The position numbers and the translations under genes were made by a program. Of a stretch of DNA of 7,059 bases, positions 1-6,325 are shown in pieces (position 1 is the first letter of the stretch; the number at the start of each line of letters is the position of its first letter). Under the pieces are notes generated by a model. It saw nothing but the letters and a program-made list of their open reading frames with translations. It had not been told where the DNA came from and made no database searches. The stretch is from positions 1 to 7,059 of the forward strand of contig CANCSL010000055.1 in NCBI GenBank assembly GCA_947380835.1, given 5' to 3'. This DNA is from Actinomycetota bacterium. Lineage in GTDB: Bacteria > Actinomycetota > Actinomycetes > Nanopelagicales > Nanopelagicaceae.

Positions 1-858
1 TCCACCCAAGAAAATAGAGGCACCAATCTTTTCGTGGAGAAAGAATGAACCGAGAAAGACCGCAATTACTGGGTTTACGTAGGCATAGGTCGCAGTCAAA
101 GAGACTGGCGCATTGCTGGCCAGCCATAAGTAAGCGCTGTAAGCAACGATGGAGCCAATCAAGATCAAGTACACCAGCGCCCACCACGAACTCGAAGTGG
201 TCTGGCCGAAGTGCGAAATATGCTCGCCGCGGACCAAGCCCACGATAACCAAACTTAAGCCTCCAGTAAACATCTCGTAGGTCGTCAAAACAAGCGCGTT
301 CTTGGGCAAAGATAATTTAGGAGACATGAAGGTTCCAAAAGCCCAGCCAATATTCCCCACCAAAACCATAATCATCCAGAAGAGCAGTTTGGAATTAGAT
401 GCACCATTCATGGCATGAACTTGACCAGGTTTAAGTAGTACGGCGACTCCAGCGAAGCCAAGGATGACACCAAACCAACTTAACTTGGCGGGATGATCGC
501 CAGAGATCGCGCGGAAAATTGCAATCCAAAAGGGCATTGCCGAAATAATCAATGCAACGATGCTCGAAGGGACGGTGTGTTCGGCTAGGGAAACATTGCC
601 GATTCCAAATCCCAAGAGCAACGCACCTAATAAAGAGGCAGAGATAATCTCCCGCTTTGGCACCGCCAAAGCGCGCCAACCATTCTTTATGATCAAAACT
701 AAGCCGAGAATTGCACCGGCTCCGAGAAATCGAATACCCATTCCTAGGAGGGATGGCATGGACTTCACCGCAATTGCGATGGCGAAATAAGTCGAACCCC
801 AGATGATGTAAACAGTCCAGAGATTGATCCAGGTAAGAGACTTAACGCTGCGGGCCAC
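1..858 (-). CDS. EamA/DMT family transporter, YedA-like (3' end beyond window)
   Basis: Inner-membrane drug/metabolite-superfamily transporter, probably exporting a small metabolite. 286 codons are visible with no stop before the left edge. E. coli YedA is about 306 aa, so roughly 20 C-terminal residues are missing. Two EamA repeats are visible (about residues 10-142 and 158-286), with some nine to ten hydrophobic segments. YedA-like landmarks are IIWGSTYF (18-25), GIRFLGAG (41-48), AEHTVPSSI (92-100), GWAFG (171-175), TYEMFTGG (193-200) and TYAYVNPVIAVFLG (257-270). The start is GTG at 858: an in-frame TGA lies two codons upstream, and the next in-frame ATG would remove the first membrane segment. 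The only Shine-Dalgarno-like bases (GAGG) sit almost against the GTG, so translation may depend on the Rieske gene, whose stop is 8 bp upstream. The family is sure; the substrate is unknown. Confidence 0.9.
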   Translation of the reverse strand, partial: MARSVKSLTWINLWTVYIIWGSTYFAIAIAVKSMPSLLGMGIRFLGAGAILGLVLIIKNGWRALAVPKREIISASLLGALLLGFGIGNVSLAEHTVPSSIVALIISAMPFWIAIFRAISGDHPAKLSWFGVILGFAGVAVLLKPGQVHAMNGASNSKLLFWMIMVLVGNIGWAFGTFMSPKLSLPKNALVLTTYEMFTGGLSLVIVGLVRGEHISHFGQTTSSSWWALVYLILIGSIVAYSAYLWLASNAPVSLTATYAYVNPVIAVFLGSFFLHEKIGASIFLGG

Positions 859-866
859 GCCTCATT

Positions 867-1463
867 CTAGGCGTGTTGCAGGAAGAGCGAACCATTCTTT
901 GCAACGACGGGATACTGCGTCAATGGACGCTTTGCAGGAGAAAGCGCCGAAGGTACACCGGTATTACTGTCATAGGAGGATCCATGACAGGCGCAATCAA
1001 AGGTCTTCGGAGTTACATCATTGATAATGCAACCTTGATGGGTGCATACAGCGGTAAACGCCAAGAAATCCCCAGTGCTTTTACGGTGAAGCAAGATCGG
1101 GATTTTTGCAGAACCGGATGAGACTTGATAAAAAGCGCGCAAACTTTCGCCAGAGCTCAATTGCTCTTCTCCTACTGTTTTGACAGGTCCCGAGTCGCCT
1201 TCTTGATATTGCAACAAACTTAACCCGGATTGCTTCTCACTCGCCGATGGAGATGGCGTTGGTTTTTCTGATGCTGTTGGATCTGGTGAAGGCGAAGGCT
1301 TAACAGAAGTTTTCGGCGTCGGAGTTGGCTTCTTTTCAACTACCTTCTTCTTCGGAGTTGGGGATGGCTTCTTCTTAGAAGCTGCAAATGCTGACGATCC
1401 AGTAATCCAGGTCAGGGCAAGGGCCATCGTGGATATGACACTTCTGCGCGAAAGATTTTCCAT
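867..1463 (-). CDS. Exported Rieske [2Fe-2S] protein with Pro/Lys/Thr-rich spacer
   Basis: A 198-aa single-domain Rieske iron-sulfur protein, expected to work as an electron-transfer module outside the membrane. The N-terminus has a twin-arginine-like motif (S5-R6-R7-S8-V9-I10), a hydrophobic stretch and a likely cleavage site after A25-F26-A27. This fits Tat export, the usual route for folded Rieske proteins. Residues 29-79 are low-complexity K/P/T/S sequence, probably a cell-wall spacer. The Rieske fold covers about 85-198: C140-T-H142-Q-G-C145 and C157-A-C159-H160-G-S. Ligands are C140, H142, C157 and H160; C145 and C159 are the usual disulfide pair. The ATG is preceded directly by an in-frame TAA, and there is no good Shine-Dalgarno. 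No cytochrome b or oxygenase subunit is nearby, so the redox partner is unknown. It is too short for an actinobacterial QcrA, which has extra N-terminal membrane helices. Confidence 0.93.
   Translation of the reverse strand: MENLSRRSVISTMALALTWITGSSAFAASKKKPSPTPKKKVVEKKPTPTPKTSVKPSPSPDPTASEKPTPSPSASEKQSGLSLLQYQEGDSGPVKTVGEEQLSSGESLRAFYQVSSGSAKIPILLHRKSTGDFLAFTAVCTHQGCIINDVTPKTFDCACHGSSYDSNTGVPSALSPAKRPLTQYPVVAKNGSLFLQHA
1227..1379 (-). repeat. Low-complexity spacer coding for Pro/Thr/Ser/Lys-rich linker
   Basis: This stretch of the Rieske gene codes for residues 29-79, dominated by P, K, T, S and E with recurring PTP, PSP and PTPK units. At DNA level the 10-mer TCGGAGTTGG (plus-strand reading) occurs at 1319-1328 and again at 1352-1361, 33 bp apart, so slippage-type length change is plausible. 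Such linkers usually hold an exported domain away from the membrane through the cell wall. That role is inferred. Confidence 0.55.
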
Positions 1464-1546
1464 TTAGGAAGTGTGCTGGAGGAGTCCAACTTTTGCGCGC
1501 TGAAAGGGTGGCAATCTCCTCACGTTTTGTTGAAAATTCAATAAGT

Positions 1547-1575
1547 TTTATACCTAAACGGAACTTAGTAGCCAA
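1547..1575 (-). promoter_or_regulatory. Possible sigma-70-type promoter for the Rieske-EamA pair
   Basis: On the minus strand, TTGGCT (1570-1575) is followed after exactly 17 bp by TATAAA (1547-1552). The -10 matches consensus at five of six positions; the -35 matches mainly at its TTG. The -35 lies inside the 3' end of the nitronate monooxygenase gene and the -10 begins just after its stop codon. A start about 7 bp downstream would give a leader of roughly 75 nt before the Rieske ATG. Pattern match only. Confidence 0.35.
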
Positions 1576-2975
1576 TCTATTGCGGCTACGGCGTTCCAAC
1601 CTTCGGGGTGTTCCTGCAGCAGAATTTTTGGACCAACCAGGTCAGCACCCAACGTGACCAGCGGAAGTTCGTCATAGCCACTACGTCGATGTTGGCCGAG
1701 ACCGATGTTGGCAGTCAGCCCGTTGCATAGACATTGACGCCCATGAGTTTCCTCAGCAGTTCCGCCTTTGCGGACGTACATATCATCTGGTTCAGCGGCG
1801 CATCGATAATCGATCCGTCCGTTGGGATTAAGAAACGGCACTCGCAAATAACCTAGGTCGCAGAGAGCGCTGCGATTGAGGTTGAGATCTGTGTCAGTCA
1901 AAGTGCCTGGAAGGAGAGCAATCTTGATAGGAAAACCAGTGGGAGATGCAGCGGCATCCGTCGCGATTTTAAGACGATCGTTCTTGATCTCCTCCAGCAA
2001 ATGATTGCGGATATCGGCGGATAAACCAGAATCTGTGCAGAGTGCAAAGAGGGTACCAACTTGAACTCCTTGAGCACCTGTAGCGATGGCATCAGCAACT
2101 CGTTCGGGACTGCCGTAAGCACCAGCTAACCAGTACGGGATTCCTAAAGCCTGCATCTTGACCAAATTTGGTTCGTCGCGTTCGTTATAAATTGGCTCGT
2201 TATTTTCGTCGAACTTCTTACCTCTCGGCGGAGCGTTGTGTCCGCCAGCAAGATGGCCTTCGATAACAAATCCATCTGGGCGAGTGGTCTCATCTTTGGC
2301 TAAATAAGATGCCAAAATATCGGAGGAAACGATTGCCAAGAATTTCGGCGCAACCAACGTGGGCAGAGAATCCCCTAACACTTTCTTCGGATCTAAAGTC
2401 AGCTTGACTGGATCAGTCCCGATAACTTCTACGTTAATGAAACCCTCTTTGCCTTCGGAAAAATCTTTAATGAGTCGTGGAATTTCGCGCGGAATTCCGG
2501 CGCCCATTAACACGTAATCCACTTTCGCCAACATTGCACCCAGGATCGCGGGTGGAGTCGCCATCTGAATCTTCTCTAAGAAATTAATTCCGACTAGACC
2601 GTTGTGGCCTTCTTTTGCCAACCAGACTTCAACGAAATTGGCGACCACCACAATCTCGATAGCTTCTTGACTGGGAGTCAACGATGGCTTGGGAACGAGC
2701 ATGAAAGTTTCATTGCTCTTGCGCGGTTCAACTCGAAAATATCTATCCAGAATTCGTTTTGCAATTTCTTGTGACGGAAAATGGGTCAGAGCGCGACGGA
2801 CAGTTCCATCTAAGTCGCCATTTTGAAGGCGGCGGACCATCACGGTATCCACGGCAGTACCGGAAACCACACCGAGCTCTCCCCGCATGGCGACGGCTTT
2901 TGCCAACGTCCAATTGGAAAGTCCGACGCCCATGCCGCCTTGAATAATCTGCGGCCAAGGTTTCACATTTGCCAT
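1554..2975 (-). CDS. Nitronate monooxygenase / 2-nitropropane dioxygenase-like flavoprotein, long form
   Basis: A 473-aa cytoplasmic FMN-dependent TIM-barrel protein of the COG2070 family. Members oxidise nitronates, but many homologues have other or unknown roles. Visible landmarks are the N-terminal IIQGGMGVGLSNW (10-22), ANFVEVWLAKEGHNG (112-126), EGHLAGGH (239-246, the region of the family's catalytic His), LAGAYGSPERVADAIATGA (283-301) and GVQVGTLFALCTDSG (303-317), the phosphate-binding end of the flavin site. It is longer than classical nitronate monooxygenases (about 320-350 aa). The extra C-terminal part (about 355-473) holds C372, C392, C415 and C417, with a RQCLCNGLTANIGLGQ segment. 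The ATG at 2975 is followed immediately by the family's typical N-terminus; upstream is only a weak purine-rich GAAGAAAG. It heads the left minus-strand block, 90 bp upstream of the Rieske gene. Barrel family is sure; the reaction is not. Confidence 0.88.
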   Translation of the reverse strand: MANVKPWPQIIQGGMGVGLSNWTLAKAVAMRGELGVVSGTAVDTVMVRRLQNGDLDGTVRRALTHFPSQEIAKRILDRYFRVEPRKSNETFMLVPKPSLTPSQEAIEIVVVANFVEVWLAKEGHNGLVGINFLEKIQMATPPAILGAMLAKVDYVLMGAGIPREIPRLIKDFSEGKEGFINVEVIGTDPVKLTLDPKKVLGDSLPTLVAPKFLAIVSSDILASYLAKDETTRPDGFVIEGHLAGGHNAPPRGKKFDENNEPIYNERDEPNLVKMQALGIPYWLAGAYGSPERVADAIATGAQGVQVGTLFALCTDSGLSADIRNHLLEEIKNDRLKIATDAAASPTGFPIKIALLPGTLTDTDLNLNRSALCDLGYLRVPFLNPNGRIDYRCAAEPDDMYVRKGGTAEETHGRQCLCNGLTANIGLGQHRRSGYDELPLVTLGADLVGPKILLQEHPEGWNAVAAIDWLLSSV

Positions 2976-3115
2976 GCTTTCTTCAACACCTCTCTCCAGA
3001 TGTTCGATTTGCCATCGATCTAGCAGTTAATCACGGTAGAGAGTGACTGGCGAGTAAGAAAATCGAGAGCGCGAGCCACCACTATTTAAATTCTCACACT
3101 CATATTGTGATGTAA
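2976..3115. promoter_or_regulatory. Divergent intergenic region with weak promoter-like elements
   Basis: This 140-bp region separates two divergent genes (flavoprotein on minus, PAP2 phosphatase on plus), so both promoters should lie here. It becomes AT-rich towards the plus-strand gene: an ATTTAAAT palindrome at 3084-3091 and a TATTGT -10-like hexamer at 3103-3108, 7 bp before the ATG at 3116. That spacing would suit a leaderless transcript, which is common in actinobacteria, but no good -35 is seen. I found no convincing promoter for the minus-strand gene. Confidence 0.35.
3094..3110. repeat. Short inverted repeat TCACA-N7-TGTGA
   Basis: TCACA (3094-3098) and its exact reverse complement TGTGA (3106-3110) flank 7 bp, ending 5 bp before the first possible ATG of the PAP2 gene and overlapping its -10-like hexamer. 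The position would suit an operator. With arms of only 5 bp, chance is also a reasonable explanation. Confidence 0.25.
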
Positions 3116-3715
3116 ATGACCATTTTCCCAGCGAGAACAGAGACAATTCTCCTCATGTCATGGGAATCAAACTTCGTACTTCACTTCAATAACTGGGCGC
3201 TCCATCACAAATCGATGGTGACCTTTCTGGCAAACGACACTGTCTACCTGGCGATTGCCGTGGCAGCTTTGGTGATCACCTATAACCATTTCAGAAACGC
3301 CGGGCAGCAATCCTTTGAATGGCGGAGTATTTGGCATTCCATAAAATTCGGAACCACACATCTGGCTATTCCTGTGGTGGTGGCTGTTGTTATTTCCGAA
3401 GTGATTTCCAAACTTTACGATCGTCCGCGGCCGTTCGTTTCGGTACCTGGGGTCCACTTGGTCTTTGCACATGGCGCAGATGGTGGAATGCCTTCGCACC
3501 ACACCGTTTTCATGATTGCACTTGGGTTGTGCATTGCCCACTATTCGCGAAACTGGTCGATCGTTCTGGTGGCAATCGCGCTCGTCAGCGGCATATTTAG
3601 AGTGGCGGCTGGGGTTCATTACCCGACAGATATTTTGGTGGGAATATTTATTGGAGCGCTTGTTCCATTTCTGGCTAGAGAATTCCGAAATTATCTGGCA
3701 AGCCGGCGGAGATGA
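3116..3715 (+). CDS. PAP2-superfamily membrane phosphatase, BcrC-like undecaprenyl-diphosphatase candidate
   Basis: A 199-aa integral membrane phosphatase with about six hydrophobic segments. It probably removes a phosphate from a lipid phosphate at the outer face of the membrane. The three PAP2 motifs are present: K99-LYDRP-R105-P106; P126-S127-H128-H129, where PSGH reads PSHH; and R162-VAAGV-H168-YPT-D172. H129 and H168 are the expected catalytic histidines, with D172 assisting. The spacing, the small size and the N-terminal pattern (NNWALH, then FLANDTVYLA) resemble BcrC-type undecaprenyl-diphosphatases, which recycle the cell-wall lipid carrier; a phosphatidylglycerophosphatase-like role is possible. 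The start is uncertain: ATG 3116 may be leaderless, while ATG 3155 (residue 14, MSWESN) is an in-frame alternative; neither has a clear Shine-Dalgarno. It is the only plus-strand gene, and its last 25 bp overlap the convergent phosphoesterase gene. Confidence 0.9.
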   Translation: MTIFPARTETILLMSWESNFVLHFNNWALHHKSMVTFLANDTVYLAIAVAALVITYNHFRNAGQQSFEWRSIWHSIKFGTTHLAIPVVVAVVISEVISKLYDRPRPFVSVPGVHLVFAHGADGGMPSHHTVFMIALGLCIAHYSRNWSIVLVAIALVSGIFRVAAGVHYPTDILVGIFIGALVPFLAREFRNYLASRRR

Positions 3716-5265
3716 ATATTTCGATCTGAAGCTTGACCAGACATCAACTCAAGATCGTATTCGCCAGATCGACGTTGCCAATCATTGGCGGCAAGCAAGC
3801 GTGAAATTCCGGCCAAAGCAATAGGGTCACCTAGATCGATCGAACTCAAGTCGGCAAGTACTGGTCCTTGATGATCGATAACGGAAGTTGAAATGACGAT
3901 ATCTGACCCATCTTCCAGGATTTCGACCAATCGTCCTTGTTGCGGCCAGTCCACATTAGAGGCAGTTTGAACATGCCAAAAGCTAGATACTTCGTTAGCT
4001 ATCTCTTCAATTTTGTGGATATGCGTGTGTCCTGCCAGCCACAAAATAACGCGCGGCTCGGAAAGTAAAAGCTCAACGACTTCCTTCTCTTTAATGCGTA
4101 CTTCTGCCTCTGGCCCACCGTAATCATTAAAGAGATCGCCAGCGGGGTGGTGAGAAAGAAGTACGAAGTAACGTGGCACTGGATCTGCCAGAATTGAAAT
4201 GAGCCAATCGAACTGCATCTGATCAAGAGAGCCTTGCCAGCCGCCATTTATATTGACTGTATCCAAGGAAATGAGTCGGATGCCATGCATGTCTTTAAAC
4301 CAATATTTGGTGGCTTTCGACTCATTTTCAGAAGTTAAACCATGGTCGTGGCCACAAGCCAGATGCAGTTTGGCCCAGTCCTTTGGCCTGGTGAATTTAC
4401 GTCGATCATCTGCAACGATTGAACGAGTCTCTGTTTCTTCAGGCGACGGATAATGCGCAGGTCCGACCATCTGGAATCGGCTCAGAAGTTCTCCCACATT
4501 TGTTTCGGGAGCAAGTGCCTGAACGCGCTGGTTACCAACGACAAATTGATCTAGAAAATCATCGGCAGGAACCGTGCCTTGTAATAACGCATCATGATTG
4601 CCGTGGGTGGCCAACCATTTGTGTCTCAAACCAGCACTTCTGAAACTCTTCCGAACTGCATCGGTCAAACCTGGGATCACTGGAAATCCATAAAGAGAGC
4701 GTGGGTAGTCATCAATACATCCCGTCGGGGTGCCTTCCGGATTCCAGTATGACGGGTCGTAATTTTCAGGATCGCGAGATGCCACTCCTTCCCAAACGTC
4801 TGGGCTGCCACTATCTGGAGTTACTTCGCCACCATCTAAAACATTTATGTACCATTGCAATTCGTTCTGTTGAGAGTTGTCGGTAACATCGCCAGTAATA
4901 ACAACAGCATCAATGGGGCGATTACTCTCTAATCCGTGGTCAATTTTATTTAATGAATGAACAAGCGCTTCCAAAGTCTGCACCGTCAAGATCTCCTGAG
5001 GACGATACGTGCCGACTAGCCCAACCATCTCCGCGAGTGGATTGTGTGGATCGGCATAACGATCCATAATCTCCGCCCGAGCTGGCGATTGCGCATCGCA
5101 AATGTGAAGATCGGAAATATGAAGCAATGTCAGGAGGGCTTGTGCGGAAGCACTAGGCGCTTGACCTTGCCTAGGCTCCCCATGACCATTGGCCAACTTT
5201 CGCCAACCTTTTTCGTTGGCGTCCTGTCGGACAATCTTCAATTTCTGAGTATCAAACTCAGACAC
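3691..5265 (-). CDS. Calcineurin-like metallophosphoesterase, TIGR03767 (PPA1498)-like
   Basis: A 524-aa dinuclear-metal phosphoesterase. The metal-site motifs are in order but far apart: D52-L-H54 within HISDLHICDAQSPARAE (49-65), G125-D126 with TDN, G222-N223-H224-D225, S371-H372-H373, and G412-H413-T414-H415. The long inserts between motifs (about 130-215 and 226-370) and the SDLHICDAQSPAR signature match the actinobacterial family I recall as TIGR03767. Members of that family are, from memory, often Tat-exported. Here no signal peptide is visible: the N-terminus is polar and charged, ahead of the catalytic core starting near residue 46, so the protein looks cytoplasmic. The start is GTG at 5265, overlapping the upstream ATPase gene by 8 bp, with GGTGG 3 bp before it as a likely Shine-Dalgarno. 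Its 3' end overlaps the PAP2 gene tail to tail. The substrate is unknown; being the last gene of a transporter operon suggests it acts on the imported compound. Confidence 0.88.
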   Translation of the reverse strand: MSEFDTQKLKIVRQDANEKGWRKLANGHGEPRQGQAPSASAQALLTLLHISDLHICDAQSPARAEIMDRYADPHNPLAEMVGLVGTYRPQEILTVQTLEALVHSLNKIDHGLESNRPIDAVVITGDVTDNSQQNELQWYINVLDGGEVTPDSGSPDVWEGVASRDPENYDPSYWNPEGTPTGCIDDYPRSLYGFPVIPGLTDAVRKSFRSAGLRHKWLATHGNHDALLQGTVPADDFLDQFVVGNQRVQALAPETNVGELLSRFQMVGPAHYPSPEETETRSIVADDRRKFTRPKDWAKLHLACGHDHGLTSENESKATKYWFKDMHGIRLISLDTVNINGGWQGSLDQMQFDWLISILADPVPRYFVLLSHHPAGDLFNDYGGPEAEVRIKEKEVVELLLSEPRVILWLAGHTHIHKIEEIANEVSSFWHVQTASNVDWPQQGRLVEILEDGSDIVISTSVIDHQGPVLADLSSIDLGDPIALAGISRLLAANDWQRRSGEYDLELMSGQASDRNIHLRRLAR

Positions 5266-6325
5266 GATCCACCATTACGGTTTCTGAAGAGACAACAAGT
5301 GAAAGTGAATCTCCAATGGAGATTTTTCGAGCATCAGAACTCGTCAGATTGACCGACACCAGCGCGGGCGTTCCCAAATCCACGCCTAATTTTGTCATGG
5401 GACCGAGGAAAGATTTTGTCACCACGCGTCCAGTAGAAGCGTCCGCATTCTTTTCTTTCACCATCTCAAAATTTTCTGGACGAACCAATGCAACCACTTT
5501 GGTGCCTTTATCAAAGCGAGCAGCGAACTCCGAGGTTGCCACAACTTGGTTGAGAATCTTGACTTTGCCAGAACCAACAATCTCGGCAGGAATCTTGTTG
5601 GTGATTCCGACGAATGAGGCCGCGAACGGGGATTTAGGGTTGTTATACAAAGCCGCAGGTGCATCAATTTGTTCTAGTTGACCTAAATTCATGACGCCAA
5701 CGCGGTCTGCAACCGCCATAGCCTCTTCTTGGTCGTGAGTTACGAACAGAGTGGTCGTACCGGTCTCGAGTTGAATACGACGAATTTCTTCACGTATTTG
5801 CACACGCACTTGAGCGTCCAGAGCTGAAAGAGGTTCATCAAGTAATAAGACCTTTGGCGAGATCGCAAGCGCTCGGGCTAGGGCTACGCGTTGTTGCTGA
5901 CCGCCAGAAAGCTGATGAGGAAGTGATTTTCCACGATGGCCAAGGTGAACCATTTCCAATAACTCTGCACTCCGCTTTCGCCGTTCGGATATGGAAACTT
6001 TTCGAACGCGGAGACCATATTCAACATTTTCCTCAACCGTCATATTAGGAAAGAGCGAGTAGGCCTGAAAGACCATTCCCATGTTTCGCTTGTCGGAAGG
6101 GGTACCCGTGATATCGGCTCCGGCAACAACAATGCTGCCATCGTGCGCTAGATCTAATCCGCCCAAGATACGAAGCACAGTGGTCTTTCCGCATCCCGAT
6201 GGACCGAGGAGAGCAACTAACTCACCCGAGGCAATGTCCAATGAAAAGTCATGCAGAGCCGCAACGTTGCCATAATGCTTAGCAATGTTGCGCAGACTTA
6301 CAGCGGTCTCAGTTTTGGTGGTCAT
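5258..6325 (-). CDS. ABC transporter ATP-binding protein, PotA/FbpC/PhnT-like
   Basis: A 355-aa ATPase that powers an importer and sits on the inner face of the membrane. The nucleotide-binding domain (about 8-240) has Walker A GPSGCGKT (41-48), Q-loop Q87, signature LSGGQ (139-143), Walker B VLLLDE (159-164), D-loop SALD (167-170) and H-loop H197. A C-terminal TOBE-like domain follows (about 244-350, including VALVRPENFEM at 278-288). This architecture and length fit the importer ATPases for ferric iron, polyamines, thiamine, sulfate or 2-aminoethylphosphonate; the sequence alone does not choose between them. ATG 6325 overlaps the permease stop as ATGA, with GAGG upstream as a likely Shine-Dalgarno. 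The next gene starts 8 bp before this one ends. Such tight coupling says that permease, ATPase and phosphoesterase are made together. Confidence 0.93.
   Translation of the reverse strand: MTTKTETAVSLRNIAKHYGNVAALHDFSLDIASGELVALLGPSGCGKTTVLRILGGLDLAHDGSIVVAGADITGTPSDKRNMGMVFQAYSLFPNMTVEENVEYGLRVRKVSISERRKRSAELLEMVHLGHRGKSLPHQLSGGQQQRVALARALAISPKVLLLDEPLSALDAQVRVQIREEIRRIQLETGTTTLFVTHDQEEAMAVADRVGVMNLGQLEQIDAPAALYNNPKSPFAASFVGITNKIPAEIVGSGKVKILNQVVATSEFAARFDKGTKVVALVRPENFEMVKEKNADASTGRVVTKSFLGPMTKLGVDLGTPALVSVNLTSSDARKISIGDSLSLVVSSETVMVDRV

Noticed and set aside
431..679. Short open frame on the minus strand inside the EamA gene
   Set aside because: It is out of frame with a clear YedA-like protein covering the same bases, and its translation shows no domain or membrane pattern of its own.
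1464..1553. Possible small RNA or riboswitch in the gap upstream of the Rieske gene
   Set aside because: Only 90 bp, no clear stable hairpin or conserved aptamer pattern, and no terminator-like stem followed by a T-run on either strand.
1375..1599. Short open frame bridging the Rieske and flavoprotein genes
   Set aside because: It overlaps both well-supported genes in another frame, has no recognisable motif, and would use codons of the signal peptide region and the flavoprotein tail.
3167..3619. 150-codon antisense open frame within the PAP2 gene
   Set aside because: Its translation is rich in H, R, N and C without any domain, while the opposite strand carries all three PAP2 motifs; it is a shadow.
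3831..3843. GATCGATC-type palindrome near the 3' part of the phosphoesterase gene, considered as a regulatory or origin-like site
   Set aside because: It is a single short occurrence inside a conserved coding region, with no clustering or AT-rich unwinding element nearby.
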